A stretch of DNA of 44,734 bases from Rhodoferax sp. (GTDB taxonomy: Bacteria; Pseudomonadota; Gammaproteobacteria; Burkholderiales; Burkholderiaceae_C), in NCBI GenBank assembly GCA_009693325.1, contig SHXM01000004.1, positions 1 to 44,734 of the forward strand, written 5' to 3'. The position numbers and the translations under genes were made by a program. Numbering within the stretch: the first letter of the stretch is position 1; the number at the start of each line of letters is the position of its first letter. Below are positions 8,713 through 16,838 of the stretch, piece after piece. The notes under the pieces are model-generated. The model was not told where the DNA came from. It was given only the letters and a program-made list of their open reading frames with translations, and did no database searches.

Positions 8713-9528
8713 TCAGTAGCTCATTGGCTTGCGCCCGCCCTGGGCTGCTTCTTTCAGGGCGCGGGTGATGATGGCGGTGGTGACGGTGGCAAAGTAGCGC
8801 GCGCCCCAGTCGGCATAGCGGTCCTCATCGGCGGGGCTCAGGGCCAACACGCCCGGGCACTTGCCCGCTGCCGCTACCGCCTTGAGGGTGCGCTCGATGG
8901 CAGCCTGCACCGGTGCCTCGTGGAAACGGTTCTCAAAGCCCATGCTGTGGGCCAAATCGTTGGGCCCGACAAACACCGCATCCACCCCGGGCACGGCGGC
9001 AATGGCAGCGGCATTGGCCACGCCCTCGGGGGTTTCCACCATCACCACCAATGCCACATCCTGGTTGCTGCGCTGGGTGTGCGCCGGCCCGCCAAAGGCG
9101 CCGTAGCCGGCGGCGCGGGTCGAAAACGCGCTGCCGCGCTGGCCGCTGATGCCCACCGCACCTGGCGGCAGGGGGTATTTGATGCGCTGCACCAGCGCGG
9201 CGGCATGGGCAGCCGTGTTCACCATCGGGATTTGCAGCGCACCGGCGCCAATGTCCAGGGTACGGGCAATGTCCTGCTCCAGACAACGCACCACCACGGG
9301 CAGCTGGCAGGCCCGGGCCGCGCGCAGCATGTTCTCGGTGCTCTCAATGCCGGCGCTGCCGTGCTCGTTGTCGATGATCAGAAAATCGAAACCGGCAAAA
9401 GCGCACATCTCTACCAGCGCCGGGGACGGAATGCCATTGAAGATGCCGCGCAGGCGCCCTGGGCTGCGCAGTAAATCAGACAGGCTGGTATCGAGCGGGC
9501 TTATCGATGGGCTCACGGTCGGCTCCAA
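8713..9528 (-). CDS. HpcH/HpaI family aldolase
   Basis: This 271-residue class II aldolase of the HpcH/HpaI/citrate-lyase family usually cleaves 2-keto-3-deoxy or 4-hydroxy-2-oxo acids to pyruvate plus an aldehyde, using a divalent metal. Visible family features are DFLIIDNEHGSAG (base region), PVVVRC, GALQIPMVNTAAHAA, the metal-binding MVETPEGVANAAAIAAVPG (Glu) and VFVGPNDLAHSMG (Asp). The arginine region near RGSAFSTRAAGYG fits the substrate carboxylate pocket. The length matches the family. The start overlaps the end of the MetE-like gene by 16 bp, so it belongs to the same transcript. In this cluster it would be the C-C cleavage step that feeds pyruvate to central metabolism. The true substrate is unknown; the family also includes 2-dehydro-3-deoxyglucarate aldolase and macrophomate-synthase-like enzymes. 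Confidence 0.92.
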   Translation of the reverse strand: MEPTVSPSISPLDTSLSDLLRSPGRLRGIFNGIPSPALVEMCAFAGFDFLIIDNEHGSAGIESTENMLRAARACQLPVVVRCLEQDIARTLDIGAGALQIPMVNTAAHAAALVQRIKYPLPPGAVGISGQRGSAFSTRAAGYGAFGGPAHTQRSNQDVALVVMVETPEGVANAAAIAAVPGVDAVFVGPNDLAHSMGFENRFHEAPVQAAIERTLKAVAAAGKCPGVLALSPADEDRYADWGARYFATVTTAIITRALKEAAQGGRKPMSY

Positions 9529-10709
9529 AGTTGATCACTGGCTATTTTGGCACCCTCGGCCATGCTGGCGAGTTTGGCAAAGCAGATTGGCGGGTGAATC
9601 GCGCCAAAGCCAGCAAAAGTGCCAAAGCCGCAGTCGGTGGCCGCCATCACGCGCTCGCGGCCCACAATGTCGGCATAGGTCAGCAGGCGCTGCGCCACCA
9701 GCCGCGGGTGCTCGATGAAGTTATTGACCGAATCCAGCACACCGGGCGCCAGTACTTTATGGTCGGCTATTCTGCCCTCGCGCCCGGCCTTGGCCCAGAC
9801 CTCCCACTCATGGGCGTGGCGCGGGTTGGCGCCCTCGAACAGCACCGTGGCAGGCTTGGCCTGCAGCACCACGTCGAGGATCTTCTCCAGCCCGATGTCA
9901 AAGTGGTGCGGACCCTCGTAATTGCCCCAGCACACATGCATGCGGATGCGCTCGGCCGGGATGTTGCGCAGCGCATGGTTGAGCGCTTCCACCTGCAGGT
10001 GAGCATTGCGCAAAAACTCGGCGTCGTCGACATCGCGGAACTTGATGTGCCGGCCCATGGCCAGGTCGGGCGCGTCGATCTGCAAATCCAGCCCAGCGGC
10101 CACGATTACCTCGTACTCGGTGGCCATGGCCTCGGCCAGCGCCTGCAGGTACTGCTCGGTGCTGGGGTAGTAGCGGTTGGGCTGAAACACCGCAATCACG
10201 CCGGGCGAGGCACTGTTCATGAAAGCACGCACCGGCGGCGCCTCACTGCCGCCCGCCTGCGCCACCGCTGCCTGCAGGTTGGCGATGTCCTTGTGCAGGC
10301 CACTCAGGTCTTTGACCGCAATCGGGCCGGTACAAATCGGGCGTTGGTATTTAGGCGTGGCGCCGAGCTTGGCCAGGCGCTCCTTGAAGTCAGGAAAATC
10401 GTCCAGGTCGCGCGGCGTGGCGCGCGGCATTTCTCCCAGCTCAAAGCCGCTCAGCCGGTGCCGAATGTAGGTGGCGTAAGAGATCTTGCTCATCTCACCG
10501 TCACTGACCACATCGACGCGGGACCCGGCTTGCCGGGCCACCACGGCGGCCACTTCGGCGGCCATGGTGGTGTCGAACTCGGCCTCGTTGTAGTTCAGGC
10601 CGCTGTCCTGGGCAAACAGCTGGGTCACAACCCGTTCCGGCCGCGGCAGGCTGCCGACATGGGTGGTGAGTATGCGTTGTGGCGCGGTGTTGAGCGGCGT
10701 GGTGTTCAT
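9513..10709 (-). CDS. MetE-like (cobalamin-independent methionine synthase II) zinc methyl/alkyl transferase
   Basis: This 398-residue protein resembles only the C-terminal catalytic barrel of MetE. Residues 11 onward (ILTTHVGSLPRP) match the start of that barrel. The four zinc ligands expected for the family are visible in order: His and Cys in RMHVCWGNYEG, Glu in VLFEGANPRH, and Cys in MAATDCGFGTF. MetE-family zinc activates a thiol for alkyl transfer; the same fold is used by methionine synthase and by epoxyalkane:coenzyme M transferase. There is no N-terminal folate domain, so a full MetE reaction is unlikely. The ATG at 10709 overlaps the stop of the bicupin gene as ATGA. A longer frame to 10889 was rejected because it only overlaps that gene. 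Embedded among catabolic enzymes, it may move a methyl or alkyl group from the substrate; this is inference. Confidence 0.9.
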   Translation of the reverse strand: MNTTPLNTAPQRILTTHVGSLPRPERVVTQLFAQDSGLNYNEAEFDTTMAAEVAAVVARQAGSRVDVVSDGEMSKISYATYIRHRLSGFELGEMPRATPRDLDDFPDFKERLAKLGATPKYQRPICTGPIAVKDLSGLHKDIANLQAAVAQAGGSEAPPVRAFMNSASPGVIAVFQPNRYYPSTEQYLQALAEAMATEYEVIVAAGLDLQIDAPDLAMGRHIKFRDVDDAEFLRNAHLQVEALNHALRNIPAERIRMHVCWGNYEGPHHFDIGLEKILDVVLQAKPATVLFEGANPRHAHEWEVWAKAGREGRIADHKVLAPGVLDSVNNFIEHPRLVAQRLLTYADIVGRERVMAATDCGFGTFAGFGAIHPPICFAKLASMAEGAKIASDQLWSRP

Positions 10710-11869
10710 CGTTGCGACCTGTCTGTGAAACGTTTGAGGGCAAGGTAACCGTTGGCGTCGATGGCGTAGCCGGCCTCGGCCGCGCGGGCCTGCACCGCTG
10801 GCACCCAGTCGATGGTCTTGCGGGCGTCGCCCGGTGTCATCATCAACAGCAAGGCCTCCGACTCGCCCACGTTGCGGTAGCGGCGCCAAACATTGGCCGG
10901 CATGGCAAAGCTGTCCCAGCCCTCGGTGTGGCCGTTTGCGATGCTGGTGATCGCGCTGCCTTGAATATCGCCTGTGTCTGGAGCCTGATTTGATACCTCA
11001 ATGGCCACCGCACCCCGGTGCACGGTGAGCACCTGCTGGCAGGCCAGGCGGTGCAGCGAGACCTGGCCACCTGCCGGGATCTTGAGCCACTCGATCGAGA
11101 AGCCGTGCGCGTTGCCGATGGGTGCTTGCTGGTCACGGTCTTGGCTCAGGCCAAAGCCGATCACCGGGGCGAGCTGGGCGCCGCAACCGGGCAGCGCGGC
11201 GTCAAGCAGCGCGCGGCTTGACCACTGCAGATCGGTGTGGCGCACCACACGCCGGCCCATTTGTTCGGGCGTCCAGCGGCGCAGCTGGGCGATCTCTTCG
11301 GGCGTCATGGGTTGCAGGCGGCGCATGGTTTGTTCGTCCCAGGTCTGGCCGAGTTGCTCGTCGATGATGCGGTAGTCTTCTGTCAGGTGCACGCCCTGCT
11401 CGCGCGCGGCCTGCAGGGTTTGCGGGCCCCACAGGATGCCGCCGGTGTCGTTTTGCCCCAGCGCGGTGAACATAAAGCCTTCGTCGTCCCCCACATTTTG
11501 AAAGCCGCGGTAAATCCAGGTCGGCATGCTGGCAATGTCGCCGGGGCCGATCTCAGCCTTGAGCGGCTCGGGGTTGAAGCCCCAGTGCAGGTTCCAGCGA
11601 CCTTTGGTGCAAATAAAAACCTCGGCCGTGAAGTGCATGTGCGGCGGGTTGATCTTGCCCGGAGGCATGGCCACGCCGCCGACCTGGAAGCCATGCTTTT
11701 CTCGCAGGCTCACCGGCTGGTCGGGGTTTTGCGACACGCCCGGCCCGATCAGCGCGTAGTTCTTCTTGGGTGCGCAGCCCGGAATGCGGTAGTCAAGGAA
11801 GGCCTCGGTGCTGTAGCGCAGGCCGTCAAAGGGAATAAAACGTTCGCGGATATGGGCTTCGGTCAACAT
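10706..11869 (-). CDS. Bicupin domain protein
   Basis: This 387-residue protein has two cupin barrels. The first (about residues 60-150) contains PPGKINPPHMHFTAEVFICTKG, with His-x-His and Glu positioned for metal binding, and ends with GDIASMPTWIYRGFQNVG. The second (about 240-350) contains IPAGGQVSLHRLACQQVLTVHRG and WDSFAMPANVWRRYRNVGESE, but only one histidine is kept at the metal motif, so this half is probably structural. Many bicupins are metal-dependent dioxygenases, isomerases or oxalate decarboxylases. Here the first domain could be catalytic. The size resembles gentisate-dioxygenase-like bicupins, but I cannot assign the reaction. Its stop overlaps the start of the MetE-like gene (ATGA), and the pair may act in sequence. 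A GGCACTC sequence precedes the ATG, without a strong Shine-Dalgarno. Confidence 0.85.
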   Translation of the reverse strand: MLTEAHIRERFIPFDGLRYSTEAFLDYRIPGCAPKKNYALIGPGVSQNPDQPVSLREKHGFQVGGVAMPPGKINPPHMHFTAEVFICTKGRWNLHWGFNPEPLKAEIGPGDIASMPTWIYRGFQNVGDDEGFMFTALGQNDTGGILWGPQTLQAAREQGVHLTEDYRIIDEQLGQTWDEQTMRRLQPMTPEEIAQLRRWTPEQMGRRVVRHTDLQWSSRALLDAALPGCGAQLAPVIGFGLSQDRDQQAPIGNAHGFSIEWLKIPAGGQVSLHRLACQQVLTVHRGAVAIEVSNQAPDTGDIQGSAITSIANGHTEGWDSFAMPANVWRRYRNVGESEALLLMMTPGDARKTIDWVPAVQARAAEAGYAIDANGYLALKRFTDRSQR

Positions 11870-11937
11870 GGGAGTGCCTTGAGTGAATGAGCTTGGTGGT
11901 CGCTAAGCCAAAGGAGCCGATGGCGGGCGCGGCTGGG

Positions 11938-12630
11938 TCAGGCCTGCAGCCATTGCCGCAGGGCCAGGCTCAAGCGCCCGGGTGCTTCGAGGGGTACAAA
12001 ATGCCCGACACGGGGGAGTTCCAGCCAACGCGCGGCCGGTTGGGCCTGCAGCATTTCTCGCTGCCAGGCCGCAGGGCACAGGCGATCGTGTTCGCCGCTG
12101 ACGAGCAACAGCGGGCCACCAAAATCGTGCAGTGCGGGCAAGCTGTCCGGGCGCGAGGCGGCCCAGGCAAACTCGGCGCGTGCCGCCTGACGGGGCGTGC
12201 CATCGGCCATGGCCCGCACCAGCGGCCCATGGCGCTGGCGCTGGCTCGGGTGGTGAAAGTAAGCCGGCTTGGCACCACGCGCCACGGCCGCCGGGCCCTC
12301 ACGCTGCCAGACGCGCCACTGGTCGGCACTGCGGCGGCGTGCGCGCCCGCTGGCGGGCCTGGCATTGCTGGCGATCAGGGCCAGCCGCTGCACCCGCTGC
12401 GGCGCACGGCGCAGCAGCTCCAGCGCCCACAGGCCGCCCAGTGAAAAGCCGGCAATGGAGAACTGTTCGGGCAGCTCGCCCAGCAGGCGATCGAGCCAGG
12501 CGCCAGACCGGTCCAGGCCAGCATAGTCGAGCGCGCGCAGGTCTGCCACATCGCGCAGCGCGCGGCACTGGTGCCGGAAAATCCGCGCATCGCACAGGGT
12601 GCCTGGCAACAGCAGCAGCGTCGGTTTCAT
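11938..12630 (-). CDS. Alpha/beta hydrolase
   Basis: This 230-residue alpha/beta-hydrolase-fold protein has the expected catalytic triad: nucleophile elbow GFSLGG (Ser near residue 83), acid in VSGEHDRLCP and histidine in RVGHFVPLEAPG. The N-terminal LLLLPGTLCDARIF forms the first strand and oxyanion turn. It would hydrolyse an ester, thioester or lactone in the cytoplasm. The cap region is short (about residues 105-160, rich in Arg and Gln), giving a compact enzyme like carboxylesterases or 3-oxoadipate enol-lactonases. Its ATG overlaps the stop of the SnoaL-like gene upstream as ATGA (12627-12630), so translation is coupled. There is a 68-bp gap to the bicupin gene. The substrate is unknown; within the cluster it could open a lactone or release an acyl group. 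Confidence 0.88.
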   Translation of the reverse strand: MKPTLLLLPGTLCDARIFRHQCRALRDVADLRALDYAGLDRSGAWLDRLLGELPEQFSIAGFSLGGLWALELLRRAPQRVQRLALIASNARPASGRARRRSADQWRVWQREGPAAVARGAKPAYFHHPSQRQRHGPLVRAMADGTPRQAARAEFAWAASRPDSLPALHDFGGPLLLVSGEHDRLCPAAWQREMLQAQPAARWLELPRVGHFVPLEAPGRLSLALRQWLQA

Positions 12631-13667
12631 GACCAGTCCTGCAAGGTCAGCGGTGCGCGGGCCTGGTTGAACTCGCGCATGCGCGCCAGCACATCGACCC
12701 CAACTTGCCGGTGCACATGCAACAGGTCCACCAGCACCCAGTTCTCACGGATCAAGCCGTTTTCGCAGCGCCAAAAATCCAGGCTGCGCATGGTGATTTG
12801 CTGGCCCGCCGGGGCAATGCCCAGCCAGCCGTCACCGCTGATGGTGGCTTGCATATTGGGCCAGCCGCTCACCGCGACAAAGTCGCCGTCGGCAAAGAAC
12901 TCGCCTTTGCCGCCTGTGCCCCGGCGGTCGGGCATGCCGTTCAAAAACGGGATTTGGTGCCAATGGCGAAAGCCGGCAATGCCACGCCCGGTGCCGATGC
13001 CCGAGGGGCCGTACCAGCTCATGCGGGGGTGCCAATACTTCTCCAACCGCATGGCGGCTACACCGCCGGTGGCATACAGGGACAGACCCGCCAACATGTC
13101 CAGCACCAGCTGCAAACTGCGCTCAGCACGCGCCGCATCGCGCGGGCCCGCCACCAAACCATCTTGCGTGGCCGGCCCCGGCACCTGCCACTCTCGGCCC
13201 AGGCTGGGCGCCATCGGCCAGGCACCGGCCTGCAACATCAGCTCGGGGATGTCCCACAGAGCCTGCATCTCCACCACCTTGCCGTCGACCATGCGATAAA
13301 ACTCATGAAAGCGCATCGCCACCTGGTGCCCGGTGGGGGGGATGTTCAACCAGGGCCGCACAAAGGTGCCGGTATAAAAGCCGCAGCAGCCTACCCAGTC
13401 GTGCCCCTGCGGGCTGGTGCCGGCCATCACAATGGTGTCGCGCCGCTCCAGATCTGGAATGGCTTGCTGCAAGGGCAGGTAAGCTTGTTGGTACAGGCCC
13501 TGCGGCCCATCCAGGTCCTCAAACGGCGTGGCCAGATGCACCACCGCGTCAGGCCGGAACAGCTGCATCAGCGCCACGCGCACCGCCTCGGCTTCATAGT
13601 TGTATTGGGCTGCGCGCAAGGGCACCAGCGCCGCTTTGTTGCGCGCATGGACATCGTGTGTGCTCAT
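12627..13667 (-). CDS. Tandem SnoaL/NTF2-like domain protein (346 aa)
   Basis: This protein consists of two NTF2/SnoaL-like cone-shaped alpha+beta domains, roughly residues 20-165 and 185-335. Family signs are DAVVHLATPFEDLDG, WLNIPPTGHQVAMRFHEFYRMVDGKV in the first domain, and WLGIAPAGQQITMRSLDFWRCENG plus LIRENWVLVDLLHV in the second. The C-terminal motif (IRENWV, then VDVLARM) is shared with the product of 22646-23707, and less closely with that of 20673-21209. Single-domain SnoaL relatives are polyketide cyclases, ketosteroid isomerases or dehydratases, so an isomerase, dehydratase or binding role is plausible. No signal peptide is visible. It lies 4 bp from the ABC permease gene and overlaps the hydrolase gene by four bases. 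The specific function is unknown. Confidence 0.82.
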   Translation of the reverse strand: MSTHDVHARNKAALVPLRAAQYNYEAEAVRVALMQLFRPDAVVHLATPFEDLDGPQGLYQQAYLPLQQAIPDLERRDTIVMAGTSPQGHDWVGCCGFYTGTFVRPWLNIPPTGHQVAMRFHEFYRMVDGKVVEMQALWDIPELMLQAGAWPMAPSLGREWQVPGPATQDGLVAGPRDAARAERSLQLVLDMLAGLSLYATGGVAAMRLEKYWHPRMSWYGPSGIGTGRGIAGFRHWHQIPFLNGMPDRRGTGGKGEFFADGDFVAVSGWPNMQATISGDGWLGIAPAGQQITMRSLDFWRCENGLIRENWVLVDLLHVHRQVGVDVLARMREFNQARAPLTLQDWS

Positions 13668-13671
13668 GGTC

Positions 13672-14502
13672 TTAGCCCTTGACGGCGCCCTGGGTCAACC
13701 CAGAGACAATTTGCCGCTGGAACAGCAGCACCAGAATGATCAGCGGGATGGTGATGCTGACCGCACCCGCTACGCCCTGCATCAAGAACGCCTCGCTGTC
13801 GGCCGAGATGGCGTTGGCAATCGCGGCCGGCATGGTCATGCGCTCGGCATTGACCAGCGAGGAGCTCAGCAGAAAGTCGTTATAGGCCAGCAAAAAACTG
13901 AACAGGCCGGTGGTCACCACGCCGGGCCACATCACCGGGATGATGACGCGGCGAAAGGCCTGGAAGCGGCTGCAGCCATCTACCAGCGCCGCCTCGTCCA
14001 ACTCCTGCGGGATGTTGACAAAAAACGAGCGCAGCATCCAGATCGTGAACGGCTGGTTGATCGCCACCAGCACCAAAATCAGCGTGAAATACTCGTTGCG
14101 TATGCCCATGGCGTCAAACATCACATAAAACGAGGGCAACAGTGTGGAATGCGGCAGCGAGCGGAACACCAGGGCCGTGATGAGCAGCCAAAAACCCAGC
14201 GCACCGCGGTAGCGCGACAGCGCATAGCCAGCCAGGCAGCCCACGGTGAGCGAGACGCTGACCGTGCCGACGGTGACGATGGCGGTGTTCAGAGCGTTGC
14301 GGTAGAAAGCCTTGTCGATCCACAGCCGGCTGTAGTTCTCAAAGGTCACCGGGGCCAGCCACTTCACCGGCACCGAGAACGCGTCCACATACTGGCGCAG
14401 CGAGATGACCGCCGTCCAGACAATGGGCAGGCAGGCCAGCACCAGCCAGGCGAACAAGGCCAGGTGCAACAGCAGGCTCCAGCCAAGGGCAGGTCGTTTC
14501 AT
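13672..14502 (-). CDS. Carbohydrate ABC transporter permease, MalG type
   Basis: This 276-residue inner-membrane permease has about six hydrophobic helices. The first is LLLHLALFAWLVLACLPIVW (residues ~8-27). The coupling motif typical of the binding-protein-dependent family, EAA---G, reads ELDEAALVDGCSRFQAFRRVIIP (about residues 180-200) and contacts the ATPase. The C terminus IVSGLTQGAVKG is typical of MalG/UgpE/LacG. It would pair with the MalF-type permease encoded just upstream and with the CUT1 ATPase. The ATG at 14502 was chosen over an upstream in-frame start at 14598 because the upstream stretch is Pro/Cys-rich and lies inside the other permease gene. The spacing between the two permease genes is 4 bp. 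The imported compound is unknown but should be a sugar, polyol or sugar-like molecule. Confidence 0.93.
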   Translation of the reverse strand: MKRPALGWSLLLHLALFAWLVLACLPIVWTAVISLRQYVDAFSVPVKWLAPVTFENYSRLWIDKAFYRNALNTAIVTVGTVSVSLTVGCLAGYALSRYRGALGFWLLITALVFRSLPHSTLLPSFYVMFDAMGIRNEYFTLILVLVAINQPFTIWMLRSFFVNIPQELDEAALVDGCSRFQAFRRVIIPVMWPGVVTTGLFSFLLAYNDFLLSSSLVNAERMTMPAAIANAISADSEAFLMQGVAGAVSITIPLIILVLLFQRQIVSGLTQGAVKG

Positions 14503-14506
14503 GGTC

Positions 14507-15535
14507 TCATCCTCCGCGCCTTTGTTCTTTCCAGGTGCGCACCAACAGCGGCACCAGCAGCACGGCGATACCGGCGGTGGTGAGCACGGCAGCCGCACTG
14601 GCCTTGTAGGGGTTGTTCTCTTGCAGCAGGATGTAGTAGGTGAGGTACTGCACGCTGGTGGTGAAGGCGCCCTGCGTCAGCACCACCACCGGCTCAAACA
14701 CCCGGTAGGCGTCCATCAGGTGGATCAGCGTCACAAACACAAACAGCGGCGCGAGATGCGGCAGCGTGACATAAATCAGGCGCTGCCAGGCGTTGGCGCC
14801 GTCAATGCGGGCCGCCTCCAGACTGTCCTGCGGCACTGACTGCAAACCAGCATAAAAGACAATGAAGGCAAAGGGCACCACATGCCAGATGCCGTACAGG
14901 ATGATCAGCAGCCGGGCCGACCAGGCCTGCGCCATCCAAAACAGCGAGAGGCCGAACTGCGACAAAAAATAAGGCACCAGGCCGTTGTCACGAAACAGCC
15001 ACTTGATCGCCAGCGCACCCACCACCGGCGTGATGATGAAGGGCAACAGCGAGGCGCTGATGTAGAGGGGCCGCCAGCGCTGCCCCACCTGGTTCACGCC
15101 CAGCGCCAGCGCAAAGCCCAAGAGCAGCACAAAGGGCGTGGTGGCAAAGGTATAGAACAGGGTAAAGCGCAGCGCGCCTGTGAATTCGGTGGCTCGCTGC
15201 GGCGACGCTGCTACAGCGGCACCGCCAGCATCGGGCGGCGCACTGCTGCCGGCCTGGTCGCCGTCCCCGACGTCCAGCCCCAGCACCTTGCGAAAGTACT
15301 CCAGCCCAACAAAGCGGCATATTCGCAACGCGCGACCGTCGGGTCCCATCACCGCGCGCTGCGTCACCACCTCCTTCGTGCCAAACGGGCTGCTTTCGGT
15401 CACCGTGACCACCTCCATCTGCATCGCGCAGCTGCGCACCGACAGGTAAAAGGTGACTGCCAGCGGCAGCGCCAACAGCAGCAGCATCAGGACTGCTGAG
15501 GGCGCTACAAAGCGTAAAAAGGTGGCAAGGCGCAC
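14507..15535 (-). CDS. Carbohydrate ABC transporter permease, MalF type
   Basis: This 342-residue inner-membrane permease opens with helix one VAPSAVLMLLLLALPLAVTF (residues ~10-29), followed by a large extramembrane loop of about 85 residues (30-115). The loop has CAMQMEVVTVTES and a Gly/Ala/Asp-rich linker, and is longer than in most MalF/UgpA relatives. Five further helices follow. The EAA motif reads SLEAARIDGANAWQRLIYVTLP (about residues 240-260). The C-terminal RTWKEQRRGG is cytoplasmic. It forms the transport channel with the MalG-type partner; the two are 4 bp apart. The long loop may add a substrate-binding or docking surface. The gene follows the binding-protein gene by 10 bp. Confidence 0.93.
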   Translation of the reverse strand: MRLATFLRFVAPSAVLMLLLLALPLAVTFYLSVRSCAMQMEVVTVTESSPFGTKEVVTQRAVMGPDGRALRICRFVGLEYFRKVLGLDVGDGDQAGSSAPPDAGGAAVAASPQRATEFTGALRFTLFYTFATTPFVLLLGFALALGVNQVGQRWRPLYISASLLPFIITPVVGALAIKWLFRDNGLVPYFLSQFGLSLFWMAQAWSARLLIILYGIWHVVPFAFIVFYAGLQSVPQDSLEAARIDGANAWQRLIYVTLPHLAPLFVFVTLIHLMDAYRVFEPVVVLTQGAFTTSVQYLTYYILLQENNPYKASAAAVLTTAGIAVLLVPLLVRTWKEQRRGG

Positions 15536-15545
15536 GCGGCAGGGC

Positions 15546-16814
15546 TTACTTCAGGAAGCCTTTTTCAGCGGCAGCCTTGGCATAGGCCGCAGCGGCCGCA
15601 TCAAGCGCGGCCTTTGGCGTCATGGCACCGGTCATGACATCCGGGATGATCTTGCCAATCTCGCCATGGGCCAGTCCGAAATAGGGCTCCGAGGGCCACT
15701 GGGGGGCGCCGGCCTTGGCCGAAGCCGCCACACCGGTGCCAAAGCGGGTTGGCTTGTAGCTCGAACGCACCCAAATCGTCAGGTCATTGCCCTTGGCGGT
15801 GGTTTCCTCGTCCAGCGCTTCCATCAGCACCTGGAATACGGTTTCGCGGTCGCCGCCCAGATTCTTGGGCATCACCACGCCGTCCCACCACAGGTGGGTG
15901 GCAGACTTGCCACCTGCCATCACGGCCGGCGCAGCGGTGAACTCCATCTTGCCCACTATCTTGGAGGCGGCGGGGTCGTCCATGCGCGAGGCACGGCTGG
16001 CCCACAGCACGCCCATGGCGGCCTTGCCCTGCTGGTACTGGTTCATCACATCGTCCGAGTTCGAGGCCAGGTAGTTGGGCGTCATGTAGGCGGTCATGGC
16101 TTTCATGGTCTCCAAGGTTTTCACGCCAGCGTCGCTGCTGAAATCAGGCGCAGCCGAGCCGGCTTTGAAGAAGCGACCGCCATAGCCGGCAAAAATATTG
16201 GTGAATTCGGTGGCGCTGTCCCAGCCCTTGGCAAAAGTCTGGGCAATTGGGAACTCGATGCCCGGCTCTTTCTCTTTGAGGGTCTTGGCCGCGGCCATCA
16301 TGTCGGCGTAGGTGGCGGGCACCTTGATGCCGTGCTTGTCGAACAGGTCTTTGCGGTAGAACAGGTTTTGCGCGTTTTGCATGAAGGCAATCGCCATCAC
16401 CTCGCCATTGACCTTGACCAGCATGTTGTCTTCTATTTTGTACTTGGCCTTGTACTTGTTGACCAGATCGGTCATGGACTGCAGCTGACCAGCACTTTGC
16501 AGCTTGGTGAAGGTGCCCATCGAAATCACGGCGGCATCGAACGCCGACTTGCCGCTAGAGCCAAAGGCCTGCAGGGTTTCGTTTTCGTTTTGCGGCGAGG
16601 GCACCAGCTTGTACTGCACCCTCAGGCCGCCACGCGTGCAAGACTCCATTTCCTTGGCGATGTGGGTCAGCGCCGGAAAGGTGTTGCCCACGATGTTGAT
16701 TTGCCCCGGCTTGGCATCAGTGAGGTTGTCGCAGCGGGCCATTGAGACGCCGGGCAGGGTGGCCAGAAAAACCGCTGTTGCCAGCAGTGAACGGCGCAGG
16801 GTAGGTTGGGTCAT
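15546..16814 (-). CDS. ABC transporter extracellular sugar-binding protein
   Basis: This 422-residue periplasmic binding protein belongs to the family 1 (MalE/UgpB-like) solute-binding group. The N terminus is a Sec signal: MTQPTLRRSLLATAVFLATL, cleaved near GVSMA-RC. The mature protein shows the family pattern with NETLQAFGSSGKSAFDAAVISMG, TYADMMAAAKTLKEKEPG and a QYQQGKAAMGVLWASRASRM hinge region. A WW pair in ATHLWWDGVVMP could stack on a sugar ring. The ATG at 16814 was chosen over 16826 because GGAGAATCTC lies directly before it at good spacing. The ATPase gene is 24 bp upstream. As a secreted receptor it determines the substrate of the whole cluster, so ligand-binding tests on it would be the most direct way to name that substrate. 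Confidence 0.92.
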   Translation of the reverse strand: MTQPTLRRSLLATAVFLATLPGVSMARCDNLTDAKPGQINIVGNTFPALTHIAKEMESCTRGGLRVQYKLVPSPQNENETLQAFGSSGKSAFDAAVISMGTFTKLQSAGQLQSMTDLVNKYKAKYKIEDNMLVKVNGEVMAIAFMQNAQNLFYRKDLFDKHGIKVPATYADMMAAAKTLKEKEPGIEFPIAQTFAKGWDSATEFTNIFAGYGGRFFKAGSAAPDFSSDAGVKTLETMKAMTAYMTPNYLASNSDDVMNQYQQGKAAMGVLWASRASRMDDPAASKIVGKMEFTAAPAVMAGGKSATHLWWDGVVMPKNLGGDRETVFQVLMEALDEETTAKGNDLTIWVRSSYKPTRFGTGVAASAKAGAPQWPSEPYFGLAHGEIGKIIPDVMTGAMTPKAALDAAAAAYAKAAAEKGFLK

Positions 16815-16838
16815 GAGATTCTCCAAAAAGGCCGGGGG

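Noticed and set aside
9507-10748. Plus-strand open frame (413 codons) antisense to the MetE-like gene
   Set aside because: The minus-strand gene has all zinc ligands and is coupled to its neighbours. The antisense product is low in recognizable structure.
10710-10889. Longer start for the MetE-like gene
   Set aside because: The extra residues are Arg/Gly-rich and overlap the bicupin gene in another frame; the ATG at 10709 starts the known fold.
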